Shown: positions 51,501-61,320 of the stretch, in pieces
Position numbering within the stretch: the stretch's first letter is position 1
Layout: every line of letters starts with the position of its first letter
Origin: Sediminibacterium sp.
Lineage (GTDB): Bacteria; Bacteroidota; Bacteroidia; Chitinophagales; Chitinophagaceae
NCBI GenBank assembly: GCA_027490265.1
Contig: JAIXYL010000002.1
Location: 1 to 64,000, forward strand
Reading direction: 5' to 3'
DNA length: 64,000 nucleotides
Notes under the pieces: model-generated
Told to the model about the DNA's origin: nothing
The model's database searches: none
The model's input: the letters and a program-made list of their open reading frames with translations, nothing else
Translations under genes and position numbers: made by a program

Positions 51501-52247
51501 CCATCTATAGGTTGTGTGCCCTATACCGCAGTCTTTAATAATGTATCCTTAGCCGGCAGAACATTTCTATGGGACTTTGGTGATGGGGGAACATCCACAC
51601 AAACATCACCACAACATTTGTATGCTGCTGTAGGTACTTATAATGTTCGTTTGATTGCCATTGATTCTTCTACTTGTAATATTGCCGATACGCTTGTCTT
51701 CTCAATTAGTGTGAGAGATAATCCAACAGCGGGTATCAGTTTTACGCCAGACCCAACTGAACCCAATACACCTGTAACTTTTATCAACAGTAGTTTTGGA
51801 GCCAATCGATACAAATGGACTTTTGGAGATGGAGATTCATTGAATGCGGTTAGATCAGATACTACTGTTAGACACTTGTACAATGCCAGTGGCACTTATA
51901 ATGCTTGTGTGATTGCATACAATGATGCGGGTTGTTCGGATACGGCATGTGTGCCAGTCGTCGTGACCATTGTGCCAGGCTTTAATGTGCCCAATGCATT
52001 TTCACCAAATGGCGATGGCACCAATGATCGCATTTTTGTAAAGGGTTTTGGGATTGCAAAAATGAATTGGAAAATTTACAATCGATGGGGTAAGTTATTG
52101 TTTGTGGGAACCAGTCCTTCGCAGGGTTGGGATGGCACATACAATGGCAAATTGCAACCTCAGGAAGTATACCATTATACATTAGAATTAGAATTCAGTA
52201 CCAAGGAAAAAGCCACTAAAAAAGGCGATATAACATTATTGAGATAA
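48588..52247 (+). CDS. Large T9SS type-B adhesin: SBBP/beta-propeller-like repeats, four PKD domains, gliding-motility-type C-terminal domain
   Basis: YLDFVENKGQWPASIQFKSEMP; four PKD repeats (W.FGDG/WNFNDG); VPNAFSPNGDGTNDRIFVKGFGIAKMNWKIYNRWGKLLF. Confidence 0.88.
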   Translation: MMRKYIGLIWLLLLHVLTVHGQGYLDFVENKGQWPASIQFKSEMPASAFALTKNGYRVLQHNVDDYAAISESKHVAHQHQTATQKSDVNPKFSSEESYTLRSHAYEVKFLNANPNPTIVSDKPLSGVSNYFIGNDPSKWASNCKTFQSVTYKNMYPNIDIRYYTNNGVLKYDIIVHPGGDPAKLVMFFEGTNGMSLKNGALQIKTSVGTLQETIPYSYQIVDGERKEVNAGYEIKGNLVKLSVDPNYNKNTTLVIDPQPVFISYSGSRADNWGFTATYDLLGNFYAGGVVFSPGFPTTNGAFQSGFGGGVTEGTITGFDMGILKFEPGGTSLIYATYIGGNGNEQPHSLVADAAGNLVIAGRTSSGSNYPTAAAFPLYGDGGGIFDIVLTKLNPSGTALVGSVRIGGEGRDGVNIRPNYDSPLGPETTRRNYGDDARSEVIFDNQGNIILASVTQSTDFPTTPGAFQRNHGAARTSGDNRMQDGVLIKMNANLSQVLFSSYLGGSDDDAAFVLAINPANNAIYVAGATASSDMPGRSNAAPSFNSRRGEVDGFISIISPDGSTINSTSYIGTDRVDVIFGIQFDRQGYPYIVGTTTGVFTPINSPYNNRNPGQNSGKQFIAKLQPDLSNFIYFTNFGTTNASLPNLSISAFLVDRCGNVYVSGWGGSNINSFPTTAINNLPITSDAYQSSTDGADFYFFVLERDAQSQLYGSFFGQTGGFADHVDGGTSRFDPNGTIYQSICSCRRTGDPSRPIIGTGGAWSTTNRSNSCNLLAIKIAFNLAGVGGGIKTAINGVPRDTSGCVPLTVVFSDTLELAKSYRWNFNDGSPEVTTNNPSITHTFNNVGVYNVRLIAIDSATCNISDTSFITMRVRADEAILSFTPNKLLPCESLTYRFDNTSIAPRAFGANAFRWDFGDGTRQVASFGSVTHTYATPGTYNVRLILIDTSFCNEQDSTTIQLRISPLVDARVQTPSIGCVPYTAVFNNVSLAGRTFLWDFGDGGTSTQTSPQHLYAAVGTYNVRLIAIDSSTCNIADTLVFSISVRDNPTAGISFTPDPTEPNTPVTFINSSFGANRYKWTFGDGDSLNAVRSDTTVRHLYNASGTYNACVIAYNDAGCSDTACVPVVVTIVPGFNVPNAFSPNGDGTNDRIFVKGFGIAKMNWKIYNRWGKLLFVGTSPSQGWDGTYNGKLQPQEVYHYTLELEFSTKEKATKKGDITLLR

Positions 52248-53278
52248 TGCAGAAAACCAAATTCATATATAGTCTATTGGTGTTGTGGACCTGGATGATG
52301 GGCCAGCAAGCGGTACATGCACAAGCACTTAATTATTCACAATACTTTAATTCACCCCTACTGATTAATCCAGCGAATACAGGGTTCAATCCTGATTACG
52401 ATTATCGCGCAGGCATGAATTACAGAACCCAATGGGCTTCAGTTGGTGTACCTTATAAAACCATGGGTGTATGGGCCGATACCAAATTATTTGCCAATCG
52501 TTTTGAGAATGGATGGATGGGCATTGGTGGTAGTATTATGAAAGATGTTGCAGGACAGGGACAGCTCAGCGCAACAGCTGCCTCTTTGTCTGTTGCTTGG
52601 CACCAAATGTTGGGATACAACAGTTTGTTGAGTGCAGGCTTTAGTGCAGGCATTACTACCAAGCGAGTAGACATCAATAAACTCAATTTCGACAACCAGT
52701 GGAACGGACAATTTTTTGATGTTGCCATTCCCTCATTTGAACCCTTTGCTTTTAGTCAAGTAGGATATTTAGATATCAATATGGGATTGAATTATGCCTA
52801 TTTTGCTTCAGAGAATTTTTACTTTAATGCGGGGGTATCATTGATGCATTTGAATCGACCAAAGGAAAGTTTTTTTGCTGCCAATATTAGTGAAGCAAGT
52901 GTGCCTATGCGGTATAATTTGTTTGCCAATGCGAGTTTAAAAATTGAAGACCTCTGGATTGTTAATCCAAATATTTATTTTAGTTCTGTAGGTAATTCAA
53001 GTGAATTGGTGATGGGGGTCAATGCCAATAGAAATTTAGGCGGCAATGGGCTGCAACAAATGATTGTTGGCTTGTATTATAGAAATGCGGATGCCATTAT
53101 CCCAATGGTAGGCTATCAAATCAATGATCTAAAAATTACTGTGAATTACGACGCCACTATTTCTTCTTTGGGCAGACTCAATGCAGCCCGGGGTGCCTAT
53201 GAATTATCCATAGTTAAGCAGGGTATTTTCACCAGCTCACTCGGAAGGTCCGTGAAATGTCCAACGGTTCGGTTTTAA
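52247..53278 (+). CDS. PorP/SprF family type IX secretion membrane protein
   Basis: ALNYSQYFNSPLLINPANTGFNPDYDYRAGMNYRTQWASVGVPYKT; follows type-B adhesin gene. Confidence 0.9.
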   Translation: MQKTKFIYSLLVLWTWMMGQQAVHAQALNYSQYFNSPLLINPANTGFNPDYDYRAGMNYRTQWASVGVPYKTMGVWADTKLFANRFENGWMGIGGSIMKDVAGQGQLSATAASLSVAWHQMLGYNSLLSAGFSAGITTKRVDINKLNFDNQWNGQFFDVAIPSFEPFAFSQVGYLDINMGLNYAYFASENFYFNAGVSLMHLNRPKESFFAANISEASVPMRYNLFANASLKIEDLWIVNPNIYFSSVGNSSELVMGVNANRNLGGNGLQQMIVGLYYRNADAIIPMVGYQINDLKITVNYDATISSLGRLNAARGAYELSIVKQGIFTSSLGRSVKCPTVRF

Positions 53279-53320
53279 GTGCTTCAAACTTTATATATTG
53301 CGTTCCACAATTCGTGACGC

Positions 53321-54610
53321 ATGAAGTACGCACCGCTAGACCCCGCTATTTTTATCAACAATCGCAAAAGATTTGTTAGTCAATTATTGCCCAACAGCAT
53401 TGCCATTTTTGTAAGCAATGACGAATGGCCAAGCAATGGAGACGCCTTACACGCGTTTAAGCAAAACAGTGATTTGTATTGGTTGAGTGGCATTGTGCAA
53501 GAAGACTCCATGGTAATTTTATTTCCCGACAATCCAGATCCCAAATTCAGAGAGGTTTTGGTATTGGTAAGACCGAATGAACTAAAAGAAAAATGGGATG
53601 GCAAACGCCTCAGAGCCGCTGAAGCCAAAGCCATTTCAGGCATGGCAACGGTTGTATGGCTAGACAGCTTGGATGCGTTGTTACAAGGTTGGATACACTT
53701 GGCCGATCATATTTATTTAGACAGCAACGAAAATGATCGCAAAGCATCGAGCATTCGCTCCAGAGAATACCGATTCATTGACGAAATGAAAGCGCAGTAT
53801 CCATTGCATCAATTCATGCGCTCTGCAAAAATCATGAAAACTTTGCGCGCCATTAAATCCAAAGAAGAAATAGTGGTGGTGCAAAAAGCCATTGACATCA
53901 CCGATCAAACATTTAGACGCTTAATGAGATTCATACAACCTGGGGTGTATGAATACGAAATTGAAGCTGAAATTTGGCACAGTTTTTTAAGCCAAAGAGC
54001 TACTGGCCCTGCATATGGCAGTATTATTGCCAGTGGCGATAATGCCAGAACCCTGCACTATGTCAGCAACAATGCAAAATGCAAGGATGGAGATTTGATC
54101 TTAATGGATTTTGGGGCTGAATACGGCGGTTATTGTGCCGATTTAACCAGAACCATTCCGGTGAATGGCAAATTCACCAAACGCCAAAAAGTAGTATACA
54201 ATGCCTGTTTAGATTTGCACAACTATGCCAAATCAATTTTAAAACCAGGCATCAGTATTTTAGCGTACACCGATAAAGTGGGAGAAGCCGCCACCCAACA
54301 ATTTTTAAAAATTGGTTTGCTGAAAAAATCGGATGTAAAAAATGAAGACCCTGATAACAGAGCCTATCGTAAATATTTATACCATGGCATTTCGCACCAT
54401 TTGGGTATAGATGTTCATGATTTGGGCACCAGAACAGAACCCATTAAAGCGGGAATGTTGTTCACGATAGAGCCAGGTATATATATTGAAGAAGAACAAA
54501 TGGGGGTGCGCATTGAGAACAATGTCTGGATCACCAAAAATGGTAATATTGATCTGATGAAGCAAATTCCCATTACAGTAGAAGCCATTGAATCATTCAT
54601 GAAGCGCTAA
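53321..54610 (+). CDS. pepP: Xaa-Pro aminopeptidase P family (M24)
   Basis: GSIIASGDNARTLHYVSNN...LMDFGAEYGGYCADLTRTIPVNGKFT...HHLGIDVHDLG. Confidence 0.92.
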   Translation: MKYAPLDPAIFINNRKRFVSQLLPNSIAIFVSNDEWPSNGDALHAFKQNSDLYWLSGIVQEDSMVILFPDNPDPKFREVLVLVRPNELKEKWDGKRLRAAEAKAISGMATVVWLDSLDALLQGWIHLADHIYLDSNENDRKASSIRSREYRFIDEMKAQYPLHQFMRSAKIMKTLRAIKSKEEIVVVQKAIDITDQTFRRLMRFIQPGVYEYEIEAEIWHSFLSQRATGPAYGSIIASGDNARTLHYVSNNAKCKDGDLILMDFGAEYGGYCADLTRTIPVNGKFTKRQKVVYNACLDLHNYAKSILKPGISILAYTDKVGEAATQQFLKIGLLKKSDVKNEDPDNRAYRKYLYHGISHHLGIDVHDLGTRTEPIKAGMLFTIEPGIYIEEEQMGVRIENNVWITKNGNIDLMKQIPITVEAIESFMKR

Positions 54611-54611
54611 T

Positions 54612-55373
54612 ATGAAGCAACAAATTCCAAATGTGTTTACGCTGGTTAATTTATTTTTAGGCAGCACCGCCATTTTATACATTCTGCAACCAGGATTGGC
54701 TTATCACGCCGAGGGAGATGGCCTTGTGGCCATACCAGAGAAAATGATGATGGCCAGTTGGTTGATTTTTGCAGCAGCATTCGTAGATTTTTTAGACGGA
54801 TTTGTTGCAAGATGGTTAGGTGCTTGTTCAGATATGGGCAAGCAATTGGATTCATTGGCAGATGTAGTCAGCTTTGGTGTTGCACCTGGTTTAATCTTAG
54901 TGCAATTCTTGCGTTTTGCCTATGCCAGTCATGAGGGTGGATTAGACACTCCCATTGCACTCTATTTGCCAGCCTTGATTTATCCTTGCGCAGGCGCATA
55001 CCGCTTGGCTCGATTTAATTTAGATACCACAAAGTCGGTTGGCTTTAAAGGTATACCCATACCAGCCGCAGGTATATTAGTGGCTTCCTTTCCGTTGGTG
55101 AATTGGTATGCACAAGACGCATGGATACTAGACCTATTATTGAATAAATGGCTTTGGTACGGATTGGTGCTTGTATTAAGTGCAGGCATGGTGTCTACAG
55201 TGCCAATGCTGGCTTTAAAGTTTAACAGCTTAAGCTTCCAAAAAATATTACCCTTTTTAATCATCTTATTCATTGCACTGCCAGTTGGGTTTCTTTTTGG
55301 CTGGCTGGCAATTTCAGCAGGATTTATTGCGTATGTAATTCTATCTTTGCTGTTTAAACCAACTGAATCATGA
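54612..55373 (+). CDS. pssA: CDP-diacylglycerol-serine O-phosphatidyltransferase
   Basis: PNVFTLVNLFLG...DFLDGFVARWLGACSDMGKQLDSLADVVSFGVAPG. Confidence 0.93.
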   Translation: MKQQIPNVFTLVNLFLGSTAILYILQPGLAYHAEGDGLVAIPEKMMMASWLIFAAAFVDFLDGFVARWLGACSDMGKQLDSLADVVSFGVAPGLILVQFLRFAYASHEGGLDTPIALYLPALIYPCAGAYRLARFNLDTTKSVGFKGIPIPAAGILVASFPLVNWYAQDAWILDLLLNKWLWYGLVLVLSAGMVSTVPMLALKFNSLSFQKILPFLIILFIALPVGFLFGWLAISAGFIAYVILSLLFKPTES

Positions 55374-55618
55374 AGTTTGAAGTAGCCATCAATGTAATGC
55401 CGTTAAAAGATTTGTTAGATCCTCAAGGGAAAGCCGTTTTGGGTGGCTTGGCCAACCTTGGCATTCATGAAGTACAAGATGTAAGAGTTGGTAAACATAT
55501 TACATTGGTGGTTGAAGCAGCCAATGCCGAAGAAGCCAAAGCCATCGCAGAGAAAGCGGCTAAGCAGTTATTGGCTAATCAGGTCATGGAATTTTTTGAG
55601 ATTACCATAAACGGTTAA
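55370..55618 (+). CDS. purS: Phosphoribosylformylglycinamidine synthase subunit PurS
   Basis: FEVAINVMPLKDLLDPQGKAVLGGLANLGIHEVQDVRVGKHITL; ATGA overlap with pssA. Confidence 0.88.
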   Translation: MKFEVAINVMPLKDLLDPQGKAVLGGLANLGIHEVQDVRVGKHITLVVEAANAEEAKAIAEKAAKQLLANQVMEFFEITING

Positions 55619-55619
55619 T

Positions 55620-56285
55620 TTGCTGTATTTAGTTCCCACACCTTTAGGCAACCTGAAGGATATTACCTTGCGATCACTGGAAATACTTCAGACAGTGGAT
55701 TTGATTTTGTGCGAAGACACCAGAACCTCGTCTAAATTATTGCAACATTATCAAATTCAAAAACCATTAAGCCCTTATCACCAACACAATGAACATAAAA
55801 TTGTGGACCATTTGGTGGATCAACTGGCTGCGGGTAAAACCATGGCATTGATTACGGATGCTGGTACCCCAGGTATTTCTGATCCCGCTTTTTTATTAGT
55901 GCGCGCCTGCATTCAAAAACAAATTAGGGTAGAATGTTTGCCAGGTGCTGCAGCATTTGTGCCCGCTTTAGTGAACAGTGGATTACCCACCAATCGCTTT
56001 GTATTTGAAGGATTTATTCCCATAAAAAAAGGACGGCAAACCCTTCTGAAACAATTGGCAACAGAAGAACGCACCATGATTTTTTATGAAAGCCCAATGC
56101 GTTTGGTAAAAACCTTAGAAGACATGGCCCAATATTTTGGGGAGACTCGTGGCTGTTCGGTGGCTAGAGAGTTGACCAAACTGTTTGAAGAAAACAAACG
56201 AGGTACCTTACGTGAAGTGGCTGATTATTTTAAAGCCAAATCGGTGAAAGGTGAAATTGTATTGGTGGTAGCAGGTGCAGACTAA
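55620..56285 (+). CDS. rsmI: 16S rRNA (cytidine1402-2'-O)-methyltransferase (TTG start)
   Basis: LYLVPTPLGNLKDITLRSLEILQTVDLILCEDTRTSSKLL...ALITDAGTPGISDPAF. Confidence 0.94.
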   Translation: MLYLVPTPLGNLKDITLRSLEILQTVDLILCEDTRTSSKLLQHYQIQKPLSPYHQHNEHKIVDHLVDQLAAGKTMALITDAGTPGISDPAFLLVRACIQKQIRVECLPGAAAFVPALVNSGLPTNRFVFEGFIPIKKGRQTLLKQLATEERTMIFYESPMRLVKTLEDMAQYFGETRGCSVARELTKLFEENKRGTLREVADYFKAKSVKGEIVLVVAGAD

Positions 56286-56338
56286 TGCAGATTGCAATAT
56301 ATTTATAGACTATTTTGACTTAACCTCAATTTAATATT

Positions 56339-58201
56339 ATGCGGATATTCAATTTTTCTATTTTACTTGGAACATTTTTCATGAGTACAGTTGTGATGGC
56401 GCAGCCAGATCGTTGGCAGCAAAAGATCAAGTATACCATGAATGTAAACATGAATGTTGAAACCAATCGGTTTACAGGGACACAGAAAATTGATTACTTT
56501 AATCAATCCCCTGATACGCTAGGCAAAGTATTCATGCACTTGTATTGGAATGCATTTCAACCCAATAGCAGCATGGATGTAAGAAGTAGAGAATTGGGCA
56601 AAACCAAATTATCGGATCCTAGACGCAACAACGATGGTTTAGATTGGGATGCACGTGTGAAAGACCGCATAAGTAAATTAACCCCAGATGAAATTGGGTA
56701 TCAGCATGTAACATCCGTCATGATTAACGGGGTTGCTCAAAAATTAATTGAACACGAAACCATTTTAGAAATTGTTTTGGCCAAACCCATTTTGCCTAAA
56801 ACAAAAATCACCATGGATGTGGTGTTTGAAGCACAAGTGCCTCTGCAAATCAGAAGAAGTGGTAGAGATAATGCCGAAGGCATCCGCTACAGTATGTCTC
56901 AATGGTATCCAAAAGTAGTTGAGTACGATTATCAAGGTTGGCATGCCAATCCATATATCGCAAGAGAATTTTATGGTGTATGGGGCGATTTTGATGTGAA
57001 CATTACCATTGATAAAAAATACTTGGTAACTGCAGGTGGCGATTTATTGAATCCTAATGAAGTAGGATTTGGGTATGAAGCCAAAGGTGTTGCTGTAAAA
57101 CCCGTAACAGGCAATACATTAACCTGGAAATGGCAGGCCAATAATGTGCACGATTTCATGTGGGCAGCAGATCCTAACTACAAGCTAATTACCAGAACAA
57201 CACAGGGTGGTCCATTATTGAGAGTGGTATACAAACAAGTAGATTCATTAGAAAATCGTTGGCAGAAAATGGCTGATACTTGTGCGTTGATTTATCCTAT
57301 CATCGCCAAAACCTTTGGTGCATATCCTTATAAAACATACACGTTTGTACAAGGGGGCGATGGTGGCATGGAATACCCAATGGCTACTTTAATTAAAACT
57401 GCCAGCATTGGTACAGCCATTCATGAATGGATGCACAGCTGGTACCAAATGATTTTAGGCAGTAATGAAGCTTTGTATCCATGGATGGATGAAGGCTTCA
57501 CCGATTACTCAAGTACCAGGGCTATGGCAACCCTAAGAAACAGCCCAGGTTTTTGGTACAATGGTACTTATCAAGGGTATTATAGACTGGCCAGAAGTGG
57601 TTATGAAGAACCTGCGAGTACACATGCCGATCATTTTAACACCAATTATGCCTATAGTTCTGCGGCTTACAGCAAAGGTGCCGTATTCATGGAGCAATTG
57701 GGTTATATCACTGGCGCTGATACAAGAGATAAAATCTTATTGGCCTATTACAATACTTGGAAATTCAAGCATCCCAATCCCAATGATTTTATTCGTGTTG
57801 CTGAAAAAATCAGTGGCTTAGAATTGGATTGGTACAAAGAGTATTGGATCAACAGTACCAAAACCATTGACTACGCAGTGGGCGATATTACCATGGCAGA
57901 CAATAAAGCAGCCATTACCATTAAGCGCATTGGTAAAATGCCAATGCCTATTGATGTATTGGTCACTTATAAGGATGGCTCGCAAGAATTGCATTATATG
58001 CCATTGAACATCATGTATGGCACAAAGCCAGCAGAATCAAACATGCCTAGAACCGTTCATGCGCCTTGGAAATGGACGCATCCAGATTATACATTCACCA
58101 CCAGCAAATCGGTTGGTGATATTAAATCTATTGAAATTGATCCAAGCTTGCGATTAGCTGATCTCAATAGAACCAATAATAAATTGGTCATCCCAGATTA
58201 A
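56339..58201 (+). CDS. M1 family metallopeptidase, secreted
   Basis: Signal peptide; GGMEYPM and HEWMHSWYQM...ALYPWMDEGFTDYSS. Confidence 0.92.
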   Translation: MRIFNFSILLGTFFMSTVVMAQPDRWQQKIKYTMNVNMNVETNRFTGTQKIDYFNQSPDTLGKVFMHLYWNAFQPNSSMDVRSRELGKTKLSDPRRNNDGLDWDARVKDRISKLTPDEIGYQHVTSVMINGVAQKLIEHETILEIVLAKPILPKTKITMDVVFEAQVPLQIRRSGRDNAEGIRYSMSQWYPKVVEYDYQGWHANPYIAREFYGVWGDFDVNITIDKKYLVTAGGDLLNPNEVGFGYEAKGVAVKPVTGNTLTWKWQANNVHDFMWAADPNYKLITRTTQGGPLLRVVYKQVDSLENRWQKMADTCALIYPIIAKTFGAYPYKTYTFVQGGDGGMEYPMATLIKTASIGTAIHEWMHSWYQMILGSNEALYPWMDEGFTDYSSTRAMATLRNSPGFWYNGTYQGYYRLARSGYEEPASTHADHFNTNYAYSSAAYSKGAVFMEQLGYITGADTRDKILLAYYNTWKFKHPNPNDFIRVAEKISGLELDWYKEYWINSTKTIDYAVGDITMADNKAAITIKRIGKMPMPIDVLVTYKDGSQELHYMPLNIMYGTKPAESNMPRTVHAPWKWTHPDYTFTTSKSVGDIKSIEIDPSLRLADLNRTNNKLVIPD

Positions 58202-58234
58202 ACAGCCACGTGGTTGCGATAATGTAAAGCAATA

Positions 58235-58891
58235 TTATTTCGCTACGTGAATGATATATTTTTCCTCGAAGTACGCTTCGGGGAAAATTTTATTAATGGG
58301 CATCATTTTAGGGCGGGCACCACTTTCAAATATTTCTTGATTGAGGTCACCGCCTTTTAAACAGATTAAGCCATTTCTTATACCGCCCTCTGCAATTGGT
58401 GTAGTGGGCTTTTTAATGAGGGGCATGCTCCATTTTAATAATTCTTTTAATGGCGCAACGGCTCTTGAGACTGCAAAATCAAATTTGCGATTGGTAATAT
58501 CTTCGGCTCGGGTATGTTTGGTTGTAATATTTTTGATCCCTGCTGCTTCACAAACTGCATCTACCACTTTTAATTTTTTGGCAATGCTGTCTACCAAATA
58601 AAATTGCACATCCGGAAAAAAAATGGCTAATGGAACTCCGGGAAATCCGCCACCACAGCCAATATCCACTACCTGCATTCCTTTAGAAAAATCTGCAACT
58701 GCTGCAATACTCAAGGAGTGCAGCACATGGTGCAAATAGATGCTTTCAATGTCTTTTCTTGAAATTACATTGATCTTGGCGTTCCAATCTTTATAGAGTG
58801 CTTCTAATAACCTAAACTGCTCTAATTGAACAGGGGTGAAATCGTCGAAGTATTGGGTGATTAGCTCCAGTTTTTGCGGGGTGCTTTCCAT
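58235..58891 (-). CDS. rsmG: 16S rRNA (guanine527-N7)-methyltransferase (start corrected to 58891)
   Basis: LYKDWNAKINVISRKDIESIYLHHVLHSLSI...VVDIGCGGGFPGVPLAIFFP. Confidence 0.94.
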   Translation of the reverse strand: MESTPQKLELITQYFDDFTPVQLEQFRLLEALYKDWNAKINVISRKDIESIYLHHVLHSLSIAAVADFSKGMQVVDIGCGGGFPGVPLAIFFPDVQFYLVDSIAKKLKVVDAVCEAAGIKNITTKHTRAEDITNRKFDFAVSRAVAPLKELLKWSMPLIKKPTTPIAEGGIRNGLICLKGGDLNQEIFESGARPKMMPINKIFPEAYFEEKYIIHVAK

Positions 58892-60003
58892 ATTGCAGGT
58901 ACAGTAAATAGGTAATAAAAAAACATCCAAATATCAAAAAACAAGAACCAAGGATACAAGTCTTTTTCATTCAGTTGTTGCATGCCTTTATACAGCACAA
59001 TAGCTTGCACAATAAAGCGCAATGCAAACACACCTACAGCTAATTGCCAATTAAAAAACAAAATGCTCAACACCAACAAGGGATAAACTAAAAATAAACT
59101 GGTTGAATAAAGGCCTAATAAAAACTGATGAATGGGCTTATAATACTTGCCCGTAGAATAATGACGGTATTTTTGGGTCATCCATTCACCCCAACTGTTT
59201 TTAGGATCGCTTAGAGTATGGGTATCATGGTCTAAAAGTATCGCCGTGTTTTCTGCTTTGGCTACTTGGTTAATAAACAAATCGTCGTCACCGCTAGGGA
59301 TTTGATTGATGGAAGAGAAGCCCTTGTTTTTAAAGAACAATTCTTTTTTGTAACTCAGGTTTCTACCCACGCCCATATAGGGTTTGCCAGCCAATGCGTA
59401 AGAAAAATATTGAAGCGCGGTATGAAAGGTTTCGAAACGAATCAATTTATTGAGTAATCCTGGTTTTTTATGATAAGCGCCATAGCCCAAAACAATTTCA
59501 GTGTGGTCTTCATAAGCCCCTTGCATTTTTTTAATCCAGTTTTCAGAAGCTGGAACACAGTCTGCGTCTGTTAATAAAACAATTTCATACTTAGCGCTTT
59601 TGATCCCCATGGACAATGGAAATTTCTTGCCACTAATCATTTTCGCTTCCTGCGTCAACTCAATCATCGTCAAGTTTTTGAAAGAGCGTTTGAATTCATC
59701 AATTACATATTTGCTTTCGTCGGTAGAGTTGTCGTTTACCAAGACTACTTCGTGTGTGGTTGCATAATCTTGCACCAATACACCGGGTAAGTTTTTCACT
59801 AAATTATGCGCTTCATCTCTTGCACATATAATAACCGATACGGGATGTTCTACAGAAATCTCTTTTTCTGGGGATTTATAATAAGCCATTCTTCTAAAAA
59901 AGTACAAGTAATAAAACACTTGGATGGCTATAACGGTACAGAAAACGCCGAAACAAATAGTCCAGACAATTGCGGGTATGATCATGCCGCAAAAATAGGG
60001 CAA
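58861..60003 (-). CDS. Family 2 glycosyltransferase
   Basis: PVSVIICARDEAHNLVKNLPGVLVQDYATTHEVVLVNDNSTDES...LLTDADCVPAS; C-terminal TM segments. Confidence 0.88.
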   Translation of the reverse strand: MPYFCGMIIPAIVWTICFGVFCTVIAIQVFYYLYFFRRMAYYKSPEKEISVEHPVSVIICARDEAHNLVKNLPGVLVQDYATTHEVVLVNDNSTDESKYVIDEFKRSFKNLTMIELTQEAKMISGKKFPLSMGIKSAKYEIVLLTDADCVPASENWIKKMQGAYEDHTEIVLGYGAYHKKPGLLNKLIRFETFHTALQYFSYALAGKPYMGVGRNLSYKKELFFKNKGFSSINQIPSGDDDLFINQVAKAENTAILLDHDTHTLSDPKNSWGEWMTQKYRHYSTGKYYKPIHQFLLGLYSTSLFLVYPLLVLSILFFNWQLAVGVFALRFIVQAIVLYKGMQQLNEKDLYPWFLFFDIWMFFYYLFTVPAIWKAPRKNWS

Positions 60004-60022
60004 AGACCACTACTTTTGCAGG

Positions 60023-61162
60023 ATGGCCGCACTAAGTTTTACACTAAACCATACCGCTAAGGATTCAGCCGCTAGAGCAGGGGTGATACAGACAGACCAT
60101 GGCAGTATTCAAACGCCCATATTCATGCCTGTTGGTACAGTGGGCTCTGTTAAAGCCGTTACGCAACAACAACTTAAACTAGACGTACAAGCTCAAATTA
60201 TTTTAGGCAATACCTATCATTTGTATCTAAGACCAGGTACAGCCGTTTTAGAAGCCGCGGGTGGATTACACCGTTTCAATGGTTGGGATCGCCCCATTTT
60301 AACGGACAGTGGCGGTTATCAAGTGTTTTCATTGGCAGCCAATCGAAAAATTAAAGAGGAAGGTGTAGTATTTCAATCGCATATTGATGGCAGCCGACAT
60401 TTGTTTTCTCCGGAATATGTGATGGATATACAGCGGAGTATTGGGGCAGATATCATCATGGCATTTGATGAATGTCCACCATATCCAAGCACCTATGAGT
60501 ATGCCAAAAAAAGCATGGAGCTAACCCATCGTTGGTTAGATCGGTGCATCAACCGATTGGCTGAAACCCCTGATAAATATGGGTATACGCAAAATTTATT
60601 CCCCATAGTGCAAGGCAGTACCTACAAAGATTTAAGACAAGCATCCTGTGAGTTTATTGCATCTCGTGGTGCTGTTGGTAATGCCATTGGTGGGTTAAGT
60701 GTAGGAGAACCAGAAGACATGATGTATGAGTTCACAGCGCATTGCACGGAGTTCTTGCCCTTAGACAAACCGCGTTATTTAATGGGCGTGGGTACACCTT
60801 GGAATTTATTGTCCTGTATTGATTTGGGGATTGATATGTTTGATTGTGTAATGCCAACGCGCAATGGCAGAAATGGCATGCTGTTTACCACACAGGGGGT
60901 CATCAATATTCGCAATAAAAAATGGGCCACCGATTTTAGTCCGATTGATGCAGGATTACCCAGTGAGCCAAGTCAGTATTATTCAAAAGCGTATTTAAGA
61001 CATTTATTTGTAGCCGATGAAATCTTAGGATTACAATTGGCCAGTATTCATAATCTCAGTTTTTACTTATGGTTGGTTGGTGAAGCGCGTCAACAAATTC
61101 TTAACAACAGTTTTGCAAGTTGGAAAAACAACATGATTACCCAATTAAAGACCAGATTGTAA
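60023..61162 (+). CDS. tgt: Queuine tRNA-ribosyltransferase
   Basis: GSIQTPIFMPVGTVGSVKAVTQQQL; ILTDSGGYQVFSL; MGVGTPWNLL. Confidence 0.97.
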   Translation: MAALSFTLNHTAKDSAARAGVIQTDHGSIQTPIFMPVGTVGSVKAVTQQQLKLDVQAQIILGNTYHLYLRPGTAVLEAAGGLHRFNGWDRPILTDSGGYQVFSLAANRKIKEEGVVFQSHIDGSRHLFSPEYVMDIQRSIGADIIMAFDECPPYPSTYEYAKKSMELTHRWLDRCINRLAETPDKYGYTQNLFPIVQGSTYKDLRQASCEFIASRGAVGNAIGGLSVGEPEDMMYEFTAHCTEFLPLDKPRYLMGVGTPWNLLSCIDLGIDMFDCVMPTRNGRNGMLFTTQGVINIRNKKWATDFSPIDAGLPSEPSQYYSKAYLRHLFVADEILGLQLASIHNLSFYLWLVGEARQQILNNSFASWKNNMITQLKTRL

Positions 61163-61320
61163 AGCAGCGGCTATAATCCGCCCAGCTAAACCATTGATGT
61201 GGATAAGCGCAAACGCATTTTTTATTTATTCACTTTTATAATAAAAGCCAGTAGGTCTGCAAGCGCAAGCGTAATTTAGAAGTGCTTACTAATCCGCTAC
61301 CTACTGAAACCCAGACATTG

